Both the position numbers and the translations under genes were made by a program. Below are positions 26,357-34,895 of a stretch of 64,000 nucleotides of DNA, piece by piece (the first letter of the stretch is position 1; each line of letters starts with the position of its first letter). The DNA is from Bacillus sp. RO2. GTDB taxonomy: Bacteria > Bacillota > Bacilli > Bacillales > Bacillaceae_I. The stretch lies in the NCBI RefSeq assembly GCF_012911845.1, contig NZ_JAAXCU010000038.1, positions 62,001 through 126,000 on the forward strand. Reading direction: 5' to 3'. Under the pieces are notes generated by a model. That model was given only the letters and a program-made list of their open reading frames with translations, did no database searches and had not been told where the DNA came from.

Positions 26357-27100
26357 ATGATTTCAGTACAGAGCTTATATAAGCAATTTGGAGATTTAGA
26401 AGTATTAAAAGGCATTGATTTAAACGTGGAGCAAGGCAAGGTGGTAGTGGTAATAGGTCCATCTGGATCCGGTAAAACAACCCTTTTGCGTTGCTTGAAT
26501 ATACTAGAAACTCCTACTTCCGGTAAGGTGGAGATTGATCAGCAGGCACTAGATTTTGCTGAAAAGGTATCTTCCAACAAGATTGCAAGCTTTAGAAGAC
26601 TAACTGGAATGGTCTTTCAAAGTTATAATCTATTCCCTCACATGACAGCCCTACAGAATGTAATGGAAGGTCCGATTACGGTAAAGAAAGAAGCAAAAGC
26701 TAAGGTGGAAGAACGCGCTAGGAAGTTGCTTGAAAAGGTAGGACTTGGAGATAAACTGGATTTTTATCCTTTTCAGCTTTCCGGTGGTCAGCAGCAACGT
26801 GTAGGAATTGCCCGTGCACTTGCTATGGAACCTAAAGTGATGCTATTTGATGAACCTACCTCTGCACTAGATCCCGAACTTGTCGGTGAAGTGTTAAGAG
26901 TAATGAAGGAACTGGCACAAGAAGGGATGACAATGGTGGTCGTTACCCATGAAATGAAGTTTGCCAAGGAAGTGGCAGATGAAGTAATTTTCATGGATGA
27001 TGGCAAAATTGTCGAGAAGGGGAAACCTACTGATATATTTGAGAACCCCAAAGCAGATAGAACGAAGCAATTCTTACGTATGATTGAAAGTGGAGTTTAA
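26357..27100 (+). CDS. tcyC: Amino-acid ABC transporter ATPase (TcyC-like)
   Basis: 247 aa. Walker [11 protein letters not shown]-loop [11 protein letters not shown], signature LSGGQQQR, Walker [13 protein letters not shown], switch His in VVVTHEM. Start at 26357 because AAAGGAG stands 10 bp before this ATG; the longer frame starts inside the permease gene. Last gene of the operon. Confidence 0.93.
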   Translation: MISVQSLYKQFGDLEVLKGIDLNVEQGKVVVVIGPSGSGKTTLLRCLNILETPTSGKVEIDQQALDFAEKVSSNKIASFRRLTGMVFQSYNLFPHMTALQNVMEGPITVKKEAKAKVEERARKLLEKVGLGDKLDFYPFQLSGGQQQRVGIARALAMEPKVMLFDEPTSALDPELVGEVLRVMKELAQEGMTMVVVTHEMKFAKEVADEVIFMDDGKIVEKGKPTDIFENPKADRTKQFLRMIESGV

Positions 27101-27109
27101 ATGGAGAAA

Positions 27110-27142
27110 AATCCCCGTTACTTGTAAAAGTGACGGGGATTT
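27110..27142 (+). terminator. Terminator of the tcyABC-like operon
   Basis: AATCCCCGTTACTT pairs with AAGTGACGGGGATT, followed by a short T-rich stretch. Confidence 0.75.
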
Positions 27143-27416
27143 CATTTAGCTTTAGCTTGGCTGGTCTATTGATTTAAGAGATGAAAAAGCTGTGATTTAT
27201 AGTTCGGTTAAGTATCCCTAAATCTTTTGACATTTGGTCAATTTACAATGATATCTTAAATTTCAGCTCATTTATCATCGCTTTTGATCTTACTAAAAGT
27301 GGTTTTAGGCAATTAGGGTTGGACATATTTGGATACTCCGCCTCCTTATTTCAGGTGATTATTAAAATCACGGTGATTTTTGTGAAAAACTTGGTTTTGA
27401 TGCATAATAAAAAGCG

Positions 27417-27625
27417 TTCGGTCATTTCTCCCCTTGGTTCGGACACTTTCATCCCAAATTCCTAAGGGCTTCGGTCAATTCTAAGTATGTGTTCGGTCAC
27501 CTTTCCCATACCTTCGGACACCTCAAAATTTCGTTCGGTCAAAATCACGAAATCTTCGGTCACTTTCCCAAAAACTTCAGTCAACTTTGGAAAATCTTTG
27601 GTCAAAAATCAAAAATCTTCGGACA
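27417..27625. repeat. Array of ten TTCGGTCA-type cores, mostly at exact 21-bp spacing
   Basis: The cores start at 27417, 27438, 27470, 27492, 27513, 27534, 27555, 27576, 27597 and 27618. Five read TTCGGTCA, three TTCGGACA, one TTCAGTCA, one TTTGGTCA. Seven of nine steps are exactly 21 bp; the others are 32 and 22. The 13-bp segments between cores are unrelated AT-rich sequence. Nine cores share a reading frame open from 27411 to 27671 that gives F-G-(H/Q) every seven residues, but it has only a GTG start (27489) and no visible SD. Degenerate single cores appear at 27203, 27233 and 27318. The remainder of the tcyC-to-oxidoreductase gap (27143-27416) is otherwise empty. Confidence 0.85.
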
Positions 27626-27649
27626 ATTGAACTTACCAAACAAATCACA

Positions 27650-28729
27650 TCAAATGTACTTTTTCATATAGTCTGCGTCAATCTTATTTTTCAGCTTCCA
27701 TGCCAGCTTATTGTGAGCGCTAAAGCGTCCGTATTGGAGTAAGGCTTCTTTATTACCTGTTGATAGTAACGATAGAAAATGACGTTGAGGAGTGAATGTA
27801 GAACACTCTTCTCCATTTATATAGCTTTTGATGTTTTTCCAAAGCAACTCAGCTTGCCTCACTGCATATACCCCGTTTTTAGGAAGGTCAGGAAACGCTT
27901 CTAGTGTTATACAATCACCTGCTCCAAAAATAAACGGCAGCCCTTTCGCTTGAAGGGTCCTTTCAGCCAAGAGAAAACCATTCCTATCACAAGGAAGCGA
28001 ACTTTTCTTAAAGATGTCTGGTGAGCTTGGGCCAGTCAACCACAGAACGCGGGAGTGAGGGAGACTTCTACCGTTTTTTGTGATAACATGACTCCCATCC
28101 ATATTCGCTACACTATCATCCTCTATTACTGAAAGTCCTTTTTTCAAAGCAATTCCCCTTATTAAATTGGAGGCTTTCCTAGAGGAAGCGGTCAACAGCT
28201 TTGAGGAAGTAATTAGCGCGACATTACTAGGAAAGCCGTTCTTTTTCCTCCAAGCTGTAATAGCCAAGGCAATTTCCACCCCTGAAGATCCGCCCCCAAC
28301 CACTACTGGAAATTCAACTTCCCGGAATTCCTTCATTTTGTTTGCAAAAAGATAATTGGGTTTAATTTGGACAAGATAATCCTTAAAAGAGGACGGTCCC
28401 TCTACGAATGAGCCAGTATCAAATGAAACAACACTGAAAGGAATACTGGTCCCAGCCTTTGTCATGAGTGTTTTATCAGAAACAGAAACCTCCGTAACTT
28501 TATCTTCAATAAATGTTACTCCTGCCTTTTCAGACATGTTTTTTAAATCAATTCTAATTTCATCAATAGAGTACAGGCCTTCGGTATAGCCTGAGAACAT
28601 ACCTGAGTAATATTGATACCTATCAGGTGATATTAATAAAACATTCTGATTGGGAAAAGGCTTGTTCATTTTTATGTCTAATAAACACTTTAAGTGGGCG
28701 TGGCCTCCACCAACTAGAACAATATTCAA
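27650..28729 (-). CDS. FAD-dependent pyridine nucleotide-disulfide oxidoreductase of the SelD-partner type
   Basis: Two-dinucleotide-fold flavoprotein of 359 aa. It opens with NIVLVGGGHAHLKCLL, the HAHL form typical of the NADH-dehydrogenase-like family often fused to or next to selenide water dikinase. A second GGGSSGVEIALAI binds NAD(P)H, and FGAGDC marks the FAD end. No selD is in the window, so its role is open. I prefer a TTG start at 28729: AAGGTG lies 9 bp before it, while the ATG 18 bp further up has no SD. It converges on the 21-bp repeat array. Confidence 0.8.
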   Translation of the reverse strand: MNIVLVGGGHAHLKCLLDIKMNKPFPNQNVLLISPDRYQYYSGMFSGYTEGLYSIDEIRIDLKNMSEKAGVTFIEDKVTEVSVSDKTLMTKAGTSIPFSVVSFDTGSFVEGPSSFKDYLVQIKPNYLFANKMKEFREVEFPVVVGGGSSGVEIALAITAWRKKNGFPSNVALITSSKLLTASSRKASNLIRGIALKKGLSVIEDDSVANMDGSHVITKNGRSLPHSRVLWLTGPSSPDIFKKSSLPCDRNGFLLAERTLQAKGLPFIFGAGDCITLEAFPDLPKNGVYAVRQAELLWKNIKSYINGEECSTFTPQRHFLSLLSTGNKEALLQYGRFSAHNKLAWKLKNKIDADYMKKYI

Positions 28730-28803
28730 CGCTATCCACACCTTCATATTTTTATTTTACATATATTTTAACGTAGAGAAGTTTTCATAGCCAAAAATAA
28801 GCA

Positions 28804-28828
28804 AGGCACCCCAGATGATGAGGTGCCT
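28804..28828 (-). terminator. Terminator of the SASP gene
   Basis: AGGCACC pairs with GGTGCCT; the T-rich tract is on the minus strand at 28797-28793. Confidence 0.7.
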
Positions 28829-28872
28829 CTAGCCATACATATAAAATTATGTTGCTACATAAAAACGAAAAC

Positions 28873-29073
28873 TTATCTTCCGCCTAGGGATTGCTCAGCC
28901 ATTTGAACTAGACGCTTAGTGATTTCTCCACCAACAGATCCGTTAGCGCGAGCAGTTGTTTCTGCACCAAGACTAACTCCAAACTCAGTTGCGATTTCGT
29001 ACTTCATTTGGTCGATAGCTGCTTGAGCTCCAGGTGCTACTAATTGATTTGACGAATTGTTTCTGCTTGCCAT
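28873..29073 (-). CDS. Alpha/beta-type small acid-soluble spore protein
   Basis: 66-aa DNA-protecting protein of the spore core. Family landmarks are the start [20 protein letters not shown], the GPR protease site in [13 protein letters not shown], and [12 protein letters not shown]. Cleaved during germination to feed protein synthesis. GAGGAGATG precedes the ATG at 29073; longer in-frame codons upstream lack an SD. Forespore (sigma-G) expression is expected; no confident promoter box was found. Confidence 0.96.
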   Translation of the reverse strand: MASRNNSSNQLVAPGAQAAIDQMKYEIATEFGVSLGAETTARANGSVGGEITKRLVQMAEQSLGGR

Positions 29074-29334
29074 GATGTGATTCATCTCCTCGTAATATAG
29101 TTTTGGCTGGACCAACTGGGGTTGCACCAGTAAGTGCAGAGGTCTCTGCTGCCGTCTAGGCTTGGTCCATTGGTTGATAAGTTGTTACTTGTATTATAGG
29201 AATTTCATAATATCTTTATCCATTTATTTTTAGGTAATTTATGGATTTTTTCTATTTCAGTATTATGGCATATTTGAAGGTAAGATGTAAAAATTAATGA
29301 TAAGCAGAAGATGCAAGGAACTGGAGGAGCTTTT

Positions 29335-29577
29335 ATGGAGATATGTCCGCTATGTAATGGGTTGGAAGATTATCAAGGGAACTGCGCGTCGTGCGGCAGT
29401 ATGGTTGTTGATATGGGGAAGGTGACGGATTATTTGGATGATTATAGTGCGTATATGGAAATAAATCTTTTGAAGATGGTTGATGGAGATTTAAATAGTT
29501 TGGAAAATCATGTTTGCTTACATTTGTTCCATTGTTCTGTGTGTCAAAAAGAGCAAATTAATCCTATACAAGAATAA
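29335..29577 (+). CDS. Small Cys-rich zinc-ribbon-like protein (80 aa)
   Basis: Three CxxC pairs (CPLC at residues 4-7, CASC near 18, CSVC near 67) and a further Cys suggest one or two zinc sites. The middle is acidic with no membrane helix. GGAGGAG stands 5 bp before this ATG, so 29335 is preferred over an in-frame ATG 24 bp upstream. Similar unnamed proteins occur in Bacillus. It is followed at once by a bidirectional terminator. Confidence 0.7.
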   Translation: MEICPLCNGLEDYQGNCASCGSMVVDMGKVTDYLDDYSAYMEINLLKMVDGDLNSLENHVCLHLFHCSVCQKEQINPIQE

Positions 29578-29580
29578 AAA

Positions 29581-29605
29581 AACAGGTCGGTTAAGACCTG
29601 TTTTT
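29581..29605. terminator. Bidirectional terminator between the zinc-ribbon gene and msmX
   Basis: AACAGGTC pairs with GACCTGTT around GGTTAA, with A's upstream and T's downstream. Confidence 0.8.
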
Positions 29606-29615
29606 CGATAAAATA

Positions 29616-30719
29616 TTATTTAGAACGTACACGAGATTCAGTTTCAATGTCGAAGAAGTGGCATTTGTTCATGTCTAATGCAAGTTGAAGCTTTTGTTGA
29701 GGCTTCACGTCTGTACGGGAATCAACACGTGCTACGAAATCTTGGCCGTTAATTTGAGAATAAAGCATAGATTCGGCACCAAGAAGCTCAGATACTTCAA
29801 TAACAGCTGTGATAGTCGTTCCAACAGATGATTCAATGAAAACAGGCTCATCGTGGATATCTTCTGGACGAATTCCAAGGATGATTTCTTTTCCTACATA
29901 TCCTTGGTCACGAAGTACTTTCATTTTTCCTTCAGGAACTGCAATTTTCTGTTCGCCGATCAAGAATGTCCCATCTTCAAGTTTACCGTTGAAGAAGTTC
30001 ATAGCAGGAGATCCAATGAATCCACCTACGAATACGTTTTCTGGGTTCTCGTAAACTTCTTTAGGTGAACCAACTTGTTGGATGATACCATCTTTCATTA
30101 CAACAAGGCGTGTTGCCATTGTCATCGCTTCTGTTTGGTCATGCGTTACATAGATTGTTGTCGTTTGAAGGCGTTGGTGAAGCTTAGAGATTTCTGCACG
30201 CATCGCTACACGTAGTTTTGCATCAAGGTTGGATAACGGCTCATCCATTAAGAATACTTTTGCATCACGAACGATTGCACGACCTAATGCTACACGTTGA
30301 CGCTGACCACCGGATAATGCTTTTGGTTTACGGTCAAGGTATTGTTCCAAGCCAAGAATTGCTGCTGCTTCTTTTACGCGGCGGTCAATCTCTTCTTTAG
30401 GGAACTTACGTAATTTTAAACCGAATGCCATGTTGTCATATACATTCATGTGTGGATATAGGGCATAGTTTTGGAATACCATTGCGATGTCGCGGTCTTT
30501 TGGTGCAACGTCGTTCATTCTTTTGCCGTCGATTACGAAGTCACCTTTTGAAATTTCCTCAAGCCCTGCAATCATACGTAGAGTTGTGGATTTACCGCAA
30601 CCTGATGGACCTACGAATACGATAAATTCTTTATCTTTGATGTGTAGGTTGAAGTCTTTAACTGCTGTTACGTCGCCTTCATATACTTTGTAGATATGGT
30701 CAAGTTGTAATTCTGCCAT
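29616..30719 (-). CDS. msmX: Multipurpose sugar ABC transporter ATPase MsmX
   Basis: 367 aa, MalK/UgpC type: ABC domain (Walker A GPSGCGKST, signature LSGGQRQR, Walker B VFLMDEPLSNLD) and a C-terminal OB/TOBE regulatory domain (IRPEDIHDE). In B. subtilis MsmX energises several sugar importers (maltodextrin, arabinan, galactan) that lack their own ATPase. Here too it stands alone, next to a PucR-type regulator. A perfect cre lies just before the SD (AGGGGGAAAC), implying CcpA control. Confidence 0.95.
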   Translation of the reverse strand: MAELQLDHIYKVYEGDVTAVKDFNLHIKDKEFIVFVGPSGCGKSTTLRMIAGLEEISKGDFVIDGKRMNDVAPKDRDIAMVFQNYALYPHMNVYDNMAFGLKLRKFPKEEIDRRVKEAAAILGLEQYLDRKPKALSGGQRQRVALGRAIVRDAKVFLMDEPLSNLDAKLRVAMRAEISKLHQRLQTTTIYVTHDQTEAMTMATRLVVMKDGIIQQVGSPKEVYENPENVFVGGFIGSPAMNFFNGKLEDGTFLIGEQKIAVPEGKMKVLRDQGYVGKEIILGIRPEDIHDEPVFIESSVGTTITAVIEVSELLGAESMLYSQINGQDFVARVDSRTDVKPQQKLQLALDMNKCHFFDIETESRVRSK

Positions 30720-30733
30720 GTTCGTTTCCCCCT

Positions 30734-30748
30734 ATGAAATCGTTTTCT
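30734..30748. promoter_or_regulatory. cre site (CcpA) of msmX
   Basis: ATGAAATCGTTTTCT fits WTGNAANCGNWNNCW at every position, 15 bp upstream of the msmX start. Confidence 0.75.
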
Positions 30749-30810
30749 TAATCTGTTATTAGTTTACCGAAAACGCATACATTTCGTAAATGTACAAGTT
30801 GCACAAAAAA

Positions 30811-30838
30811 AAAGCAACGTCTTTGTGCAACGTTACTT
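30811..30838 (-). terminator. Terminator of the PucR-type regulator gene
   Basis: On the minus strand a short AACGT/ACGTT stem precedes nine T's. An overlapping 10-bp repeat GTTGCACAAA/TTTGTGCAAC (30798-30831) could form an alternative hairpin. Confidence 0.6.
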
Positions 30839-31729
30839 TTCAATAATGATGATTGCTAGGTAGGCGGCCATGGCTCCCTGGAAGTTTTTGATGTCTATGC
30901 CAGTCCGTTCTATGAATTTATCGATTCGGTATTGAAGACTGTTACGGTGCATGAACAGTTTCTTGGCTGTTAGTGATACATTCATATTATTTTCTATATA
31001 GACTTTTACGCTTTGTAAAAGTTCTTTTTCATCATCTAGCATCGTACCAAACATCTTTTTGATATAAGAGATTTGTTGGGCATCTATGTTTTCTGTCAGC
31101 ATAAAAGGGAGGGCGTGTTGAAATGTATGTATGTTTGCCTGCTTCCTTGCTATTAAGGATCGTTCAAAGCAATGTTGTTCCCAGCGAAATAAGTCTGCCA
31201 ATTTTTCTTCAAATTCGGTGTATGCTCCGATATACAACTTTACATTCGTATAGAAGTCAGAAGCAGTGATATCAATAATGTCATGGAGAGGAACAGATTC
31301 CTCTTCTTTCACTTCAGGCAAAAAGTTTACAATCACGCCGGAAGTAAAGTTTTTCCATACTATCTCCATGTCGCTATCAAAAAACGCAACTAAAGCTTCT
31401 TTCCATTCTTCCTTGTTCAATAGTGGTTCGGAGAATTCAAAATGGATGAAGCGGAAAGTCCTTTGTTGACTGTATGGATTTTGTTGGGTAGCACGTCCAA
31501 ATAATAATTCATGCCACCACTGTTCCTTTTCACTCATAGATAGTTGATGTTCTTCTACCTTTTGCAAAAATGTTTCTAACAGCAAAATATCTTTTGAAGT
31601 CAATGCTTCTTTTTCTATTCCGTAATATTCATTTGCTGATGAAGTGAACCATAGATATTGTGAAAAGTTGTATGGGGAAGATGTCTGGATAAGAGCATCC
31701 TTATATATTTTTTTTAATTGGTTGTACAT
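30833..31729 (-). CDS. PucR/CdaR-type transcriptional regulator (YxkF-like)
   Basis: 298 aa. The C-terminal 60 residues hold the PucR helix-turn-helix (YIENNMNVSLTAKKLFMHRN, then SLQYRIDKFIERTGID); the first 230 are a divergent sensor region without a recognised ligand motif. B. subtilis has a similar gene, yxkF, next to msmX. The SD AAGGAAAGGG precedes the ATG. It may act on msmX or sugar genes; that is inference from position. Confidence 0.8.
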   Translation of the reverse strand: MYNQLKKIYKDALIQTSSPYNFSQYLWFTSSANEYYGIEKEALTSKDILLLETFLQKVEEHQLSMSEKEQWWHELLFGRATQQNPYSQQRTFRFIHFEFSEPLLNKEEWKEALVAFFDSDMEIVWKNFTSGVIVNFLPEVKEEESVPLHDIIDITASDFYTNVKLYIGAYTEFEEKLADLFRWEQHCFERSLIARKQANIHTFQHALPFMLTENIDAQQISYIKKMFGTMLDDEKELLQSVKVYIENNMNVSLTAKKLFMHRNSLQYRIDKFIERTGIDIKNFQGAMAAYLAIIIIEK

Positions 31730-31796
31730 GATTAATCCCTTTCCTTCTAAGCTATTCCTTTTATTATATCGAAGAGAACACGGTATACAAAGGAAT

Positions 31797-31830
31797 AAAA
31801 AAACTCCTCCAAAAAAGGGAAGAGTTTTTA
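31797..31830 (-). terminator. Terminator of the 59-aa gene
   Basis: On the minus strand AAACTCTTCC pairs with GGAGGAGTTT (one G-T), followed by seven T's. Confidence 0.75.
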
Positions 31831-31833
31831 TCG

Positions 31834-32013
31834 TTATTCTTTAGGTGGTTCTTCTTTTTCTAGATCACGTGCTTCTTCTATGTTAGTGTATTGGTCCCGT
31901 TCAAAAACAGTTCCACCTGCTAACCCTTCATTGATATACCTGTCAACATCCATGAAATATTCATCTCTGCCTTCATATTGTGGGCCTTTATCGGTCTTTT
32001 TCTTATCTGCCAT
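31834..32013 (-). CDS. Small hydrophilic Bacillus protein (59 aa)
   Basis: Charged, probably disordered protein (MADKKKTDKGPQYEGRDEYF at the N terminus; INEGLAGGTVFERD and a KEEPPKE tail later). I recall similar INEGLAGG-containing small proteins in other bacilli, with no known function. AAAGGAGGG is its SD and is at the same time the 3' arm of the hairpin that ends the yheE transcript, which may limit its translation. Confidence 0.75.
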   Translation of the reverse strand: MADKKKTDKGPQYEGRDEYFMDVDRYINEGLAGGTVFERDQYTNIEEARDLEKEEPPKE

Positions 32014-32055
32014 AAAAAAATCCCTCCTTTTTAGTTAGTTTATCTAAAGGAGGGA
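32014..32055 (-). terminator. Terminator of the yheE operon, overlapping the SD of the next gene
   Basis: On the minus strand TCCCTCCTTT (32055-32046) pairs perfectly with AAAGGAGGGA (32030-32021), followed by seven T's that run into the ATG at 32013. The 3' arm is the SD of the 59-aa gene. Confidence 0.85.
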
Positions 32056-32065
32056 AAATGATTCT

Positions 32066-32278
32066 TCAATCATAGACGTGAAAAAGCATCAGTTCATGAA
32101 TCTGAGCTTCCACGGCTTGTTTTTCTTCTTCGGAAAAGGTTTGTGATTCTGGCCATTCTATGGAACCGTTTTTGTGATAGACGGCTTTTACGGAGTGACC
32201 TTTATAAAAAAAGGAAAGATGCCATCCAGGCAGTTGGTTATTTTGATAGAAAGGTTTTAATTGAAAGTGTGAAATCAT
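32066..32278 (-). CDS. yheE: YheE-like protein
   Basis: 70-aa soluble protein, last gene of the yhe cluster as in B. subtilis. Contains GWHLSFFYKGHSVKAVYHKNG and an acidic helix; no known function. AGGAGGAAAAG precedes the ATG. The name rests on size, position and sequence recalled from YheE. Confidence 0.75.
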   Translation of the reverse strand: MISHFQLKPFYQNNQLPGWHLSFFYKGHSVKAVYHKNGSIEWPESQTFSEEEKQAVEAQIHELMLFHVYD

Positions 32279-32326
32279 GCCTTTTCCTCCTCATGGTGTA
32301 ATGACGACTTGTAACATTATTCGACA

Positions 32327-33520
32327 TTATGTGGAGGATTCCTGCATGGAAAAGCCAGATCGTTCATAGAATACCTTGGAAATATTTTCAGTTGCACGTT
32401 GCTTTATCGGAGGCTCATCAAAATCCATTGGCTTGGCATTCAATTCAAAGATGAAATGATTTCCTTCAGGTGTAACTCCAATGTCTGCCGAGAATTCCCC
32501 AATCTCATCATAAAAAGAAGTAAGCTGTTTCCCACATTGGTAAATAAGTTGTTCCATTGTTTCAAGGTCTGTTTTAACTGGTAGCTCTTCCGTTGCCACA
32601 ATTACTCCACCTGCAGGGACGTGGGTGGTTACCTGCTGTTTTTTCGCCATTCGAACGCCTACTCCTGTAATAGCAAAGCGGTTGCCGCTTGAGTGGGCCA
32701 ATACTCGGTAATCGAATTTCTTGCCTCTCATCGGCACTGTAGTGATGGCTTCTTGAATAATATAAGAATTTAAAGGTTCTTCTTTTTCAAAATAACGGGC
32801 AAGTTTACTTATAGATGGAAAAAGGACGGTAGTGGTGGATGTTGACTTCATCAAGTACGTGTTTCCGTTTCTGGTTATCAGAAAAACTCCTTTTCCTCTC
32901 TTACTTTTTCTTTTTTTTATATATACCTCCTGGTAGGTCGAGAGATACTCTGCTAATGTATCTTCTGATAAAAGGTCCGTTTTGGGTAAGTGATGTGCCA
33001 ACATGTCGTTGTCTTTAAGCTGTAAGTATAACTCCCACTTATCAAAAAAATGTGGGTTGAAAACTGGAATATGATAAAGAGAGGTAAGCTTTTCTGTTTG
33101 TTCTAAGAAAAGTTTTTCGTCCTCATATCGTGACAAGCGATTATACAAAAGATCAGGAAGTGGCGTTTGTATCTTGATCCAATGGTCGTGCGTTGGCAGA
33201 TAACAAAAACCGCTAATTCCATCCTCTGTAAGTTGTTGTGGAGTAACAACCACAGATAATCCACCTGATTGTTGAAGAGTTCGTTGTATTCTTTTGAAAA
33301 GACCAACATTCCCTATAAAACCATCCTGTTTTGGACTTGCCAAAATTCCGATAAGCGGACCGGCTTTCATATCCTTTAGCAAGAATGGAAAGCTAATAGC
33401 TTTGCTGGTATGCTCCATTTTATATGGAACAGAAAAGTACTTTCCCAATGTCACTTTCTGCTTTGCGTTAAATCGCTGGTACCAAGTCTGGGAGGTAATC
33501 TCATAAAATAATTCAATCAT
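32327..33520 (-). CDS. YheC/D family ATP-grasp protein, copy 4 (divergent loop)
   Basis: 397 aa. YheC/D proteins are ATP-grasp enzymes linked to the spore coat; substrate unknown. The C-terminal metal/ATP motif FSADIGVTPEGNHFIFELNAKP is kept, but the glycine-rich loop, KPxNGSxG in the sister genes, reads KKRKSKRGKG here. Either its ATP binding is altered or it is non-catalytic. SD GAAGGTG; the start overlaps the preceding stop by 4 bp. Confidence 0.85.
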   Translation of the reverse strand: MIELFYEITSQTWYQRFNAKQKVTLGKYFSVPYKMEHTSKAISFPFLLKDMKAGPLIGILASPKQDGFIGNVGLFKRIQRTLQQSGGLSVVVTPQQLTEDGISGFCYLPTHDHWIKIQTPLPDLLYNRLSRYEDEKLFLEQTEKLTSLYHIPVFNPHFFDKWELYLQLKDNDMLAHHLPKTDLLSEDTLAEYLSTYQEVYIKKRKSKRGKGVFLITRNGNTYLMKSTSTTTVLFPSISKLARYFEKEEPLNSYIIQEAITTVPMRGKKFDYRVLAHSSGNRFAITGVGVRMAKKQQVTTHVPAGGVIVATEELPVKTDLETMEQLIYQCGKQLTSFYDEIGEFSADIGVTPEGNHFIFELNAKPMDFDEPPIKQRATENISKVFYERSGFSMQESST

Positions 33521-34878
33521 GAAAAAACACCTTCCGGATTTTTTATTGTATGCTCAGTCAAATACACCGCATATTCAATGGACAGCTTGCGAGTTAAAAC
33601 ATCTTCGTTTCTCAACTTAGGATGATAGAAGATGGAACGGCCAGGCTTGGAGTTTGCTTCAAACATCCAAAGCTTGTGCTCTTTATCAAGCCCCAAATCA
33701 AAACCGATTTCCCCGATAAACCCAGGCATATGTGTATCTATGGCATTGCTTATTAAAAGGGAGGCTTGAGACAATTTATCGATGACTGCTTCTTGTTCAT
33801 CTTTTTCTGTAAATATTTCAGAAATTGTCTTGATCACTCCGCCGCTGTTGGCGTGGGTGGTAATGCTCCCTTTGCCGCTAAGCTTAGCAGCCATTGCACT
33901 CACAACCCAATTCCCCTGTTCATCCTTATTAGTATGAACACGAAAATCAACGAAGGATTCCTCTACTTTTAATAACGAAATGCCCTGTTGAATGAGATAA
34001 GAGGACAAGTCCTTGTTTTTAAGGACATGTGCCAACAGGGCTTCAAGAGAAGAGGAACGCTGCAGCTTATTAACAAAATCCTCATTTTTATAGCGAGCAT
34101 AATAGGTTTCTTCTTCACGGTTATAAATAATTTTGTAAACACCTAGTCCTAAACTGCCATTTGTAGGTTTTAGGTATATGAAAGGATATTTTGATAATAA
34201 TTTTTCCATTTTTTCAATGGACACGTTATTATGTGTTTCTGGTAGATAAGGGACAATATTTTCTTCAATCATAAGCTTTTGATGAATATCCCATTTGTTG
34301 AAGAAACCTGGGTTAAACCAGGGAATGGCATAATCTTTTTGCATTTTTTCTCTTGTATGTGCAAGAAGCCTATGTTTCTCTGTCCGCCTGTTAGGAAGGC
34401 GATCGTAAACTACGTGAGGAAAAGGGAGGGTCCTTTTTCTCCAACCCTGCTCAGTAAACATGAAGCCTTCCATCGTACCCTCTTCCCAATTAATATGATT
34501 AGCGCCGAATAGAAACATATAAGCACCAACTTTTCTCTCCGTTGCCAGCAGTTTGGAGAAAAATAATGACCGTTCACCTATTGGCCTAATCATGGAGCTA
34601 GTAAACCCTGCTGTGAAAATTCCAATCAGAGGGCCAAGATGAAGGGTGCCTTCATGAACAAATACATGGATATTCCCTTCATAAGGGACAAGCAACTTTT
34701 TAAACAATGGTTTAGAAAGATAGAGAGAATGCCCTTTATGCGAAATCCCATCACAGGCATACTGATGTGTTCCAAAAGCGATTGATTCTATGTGGACATT
34801 GCTAATCTCTTCCGGAACAAGAATTTGGTGTTCTTTTAAGTCATCTCTGCATTTAACAGGTATGAGTGCTTTCAACAT
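33517..34878 (-). CDS. yheD: YheC/D family ATP-grasp protein, copy 3
   Basis: About 453 aa, the size of B. subtilis YheD. The ATP-grasp loop is YLKPTNGSLGLGVYKI; the metal/ATP end is GEIGFDLGLDKEHKLWMFEANSKPG; HANSGGVIK is the usual second loop. An in-frame GTG at 34899 overlaps the upstream stop, but ACGGGAG is correctly spaced only for the ATG at 34878. Predicted ligase or spore-coat factor. Confidence 0.87.
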   Translation of the reverse strand: MLKALIPVKCRDDLKEHQILVPEEISNVHIESIAFGTHQYACDGISHKGHSLYLSKPLFKKLLVPYEGNIHVFVHEGTLHLGPLIGIFTAGFTSSMIRPIGERSLFFSKLLATERKVGAYMFLFGANHINWEEGTMEGFMFTEQGWRKRTLPFPHVVYDRLPNRRTEKHRLLAHTREKMQKDYAIPWFNPGFFNKWDIHQKLMIEENIVPYLPETHNNVSIEKMEKLLSKYPFIYLKPTNGSLGLGVYKIIYNREEETYYARYKNEDFVNKLQRSSSLEALLAHVLKNKDLSSYLIQQGISLLKVEESFVDFRVHTNKDEQGNWVVSAMAAKLSGKGSITTHANSGGVIKTISEIFTEKDEQEAVIDKLSQASLLISNAIDTHMPGFIGEIGFDLGLDKEHKLWMFEANSKPGRSIFYHPKLRNEDVLTRKLSIEYAVYLTEHTIKNPEGVFS

Positions 34879-34895
34879 CATCAACTCCCGTTTGC

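Noticed and set aside
27417-27625. CRISPR array
   Set aside because: The repeated core is only 8 bp and the spacers 13 bp, with no cas genes nearby.
27411-27671. Open frame encoding F-G-(H/Q) heptads as a normal gene
   Set aside because: No ATG, no SD before the GTG at 27489, one repeat core out of frame, and the end overlaps a convergent gene. Kept as a repeat with coding potential noted.
29128-29334. Sigma-G promoter for the SASP gene
   Set aside because: Candidate boxes did not match at the right spacing with confidence.
30764-30785. Second cre-like sequence upstream of msmX
   Set aside because: At least two mismatches to the consensus, including the first AA.
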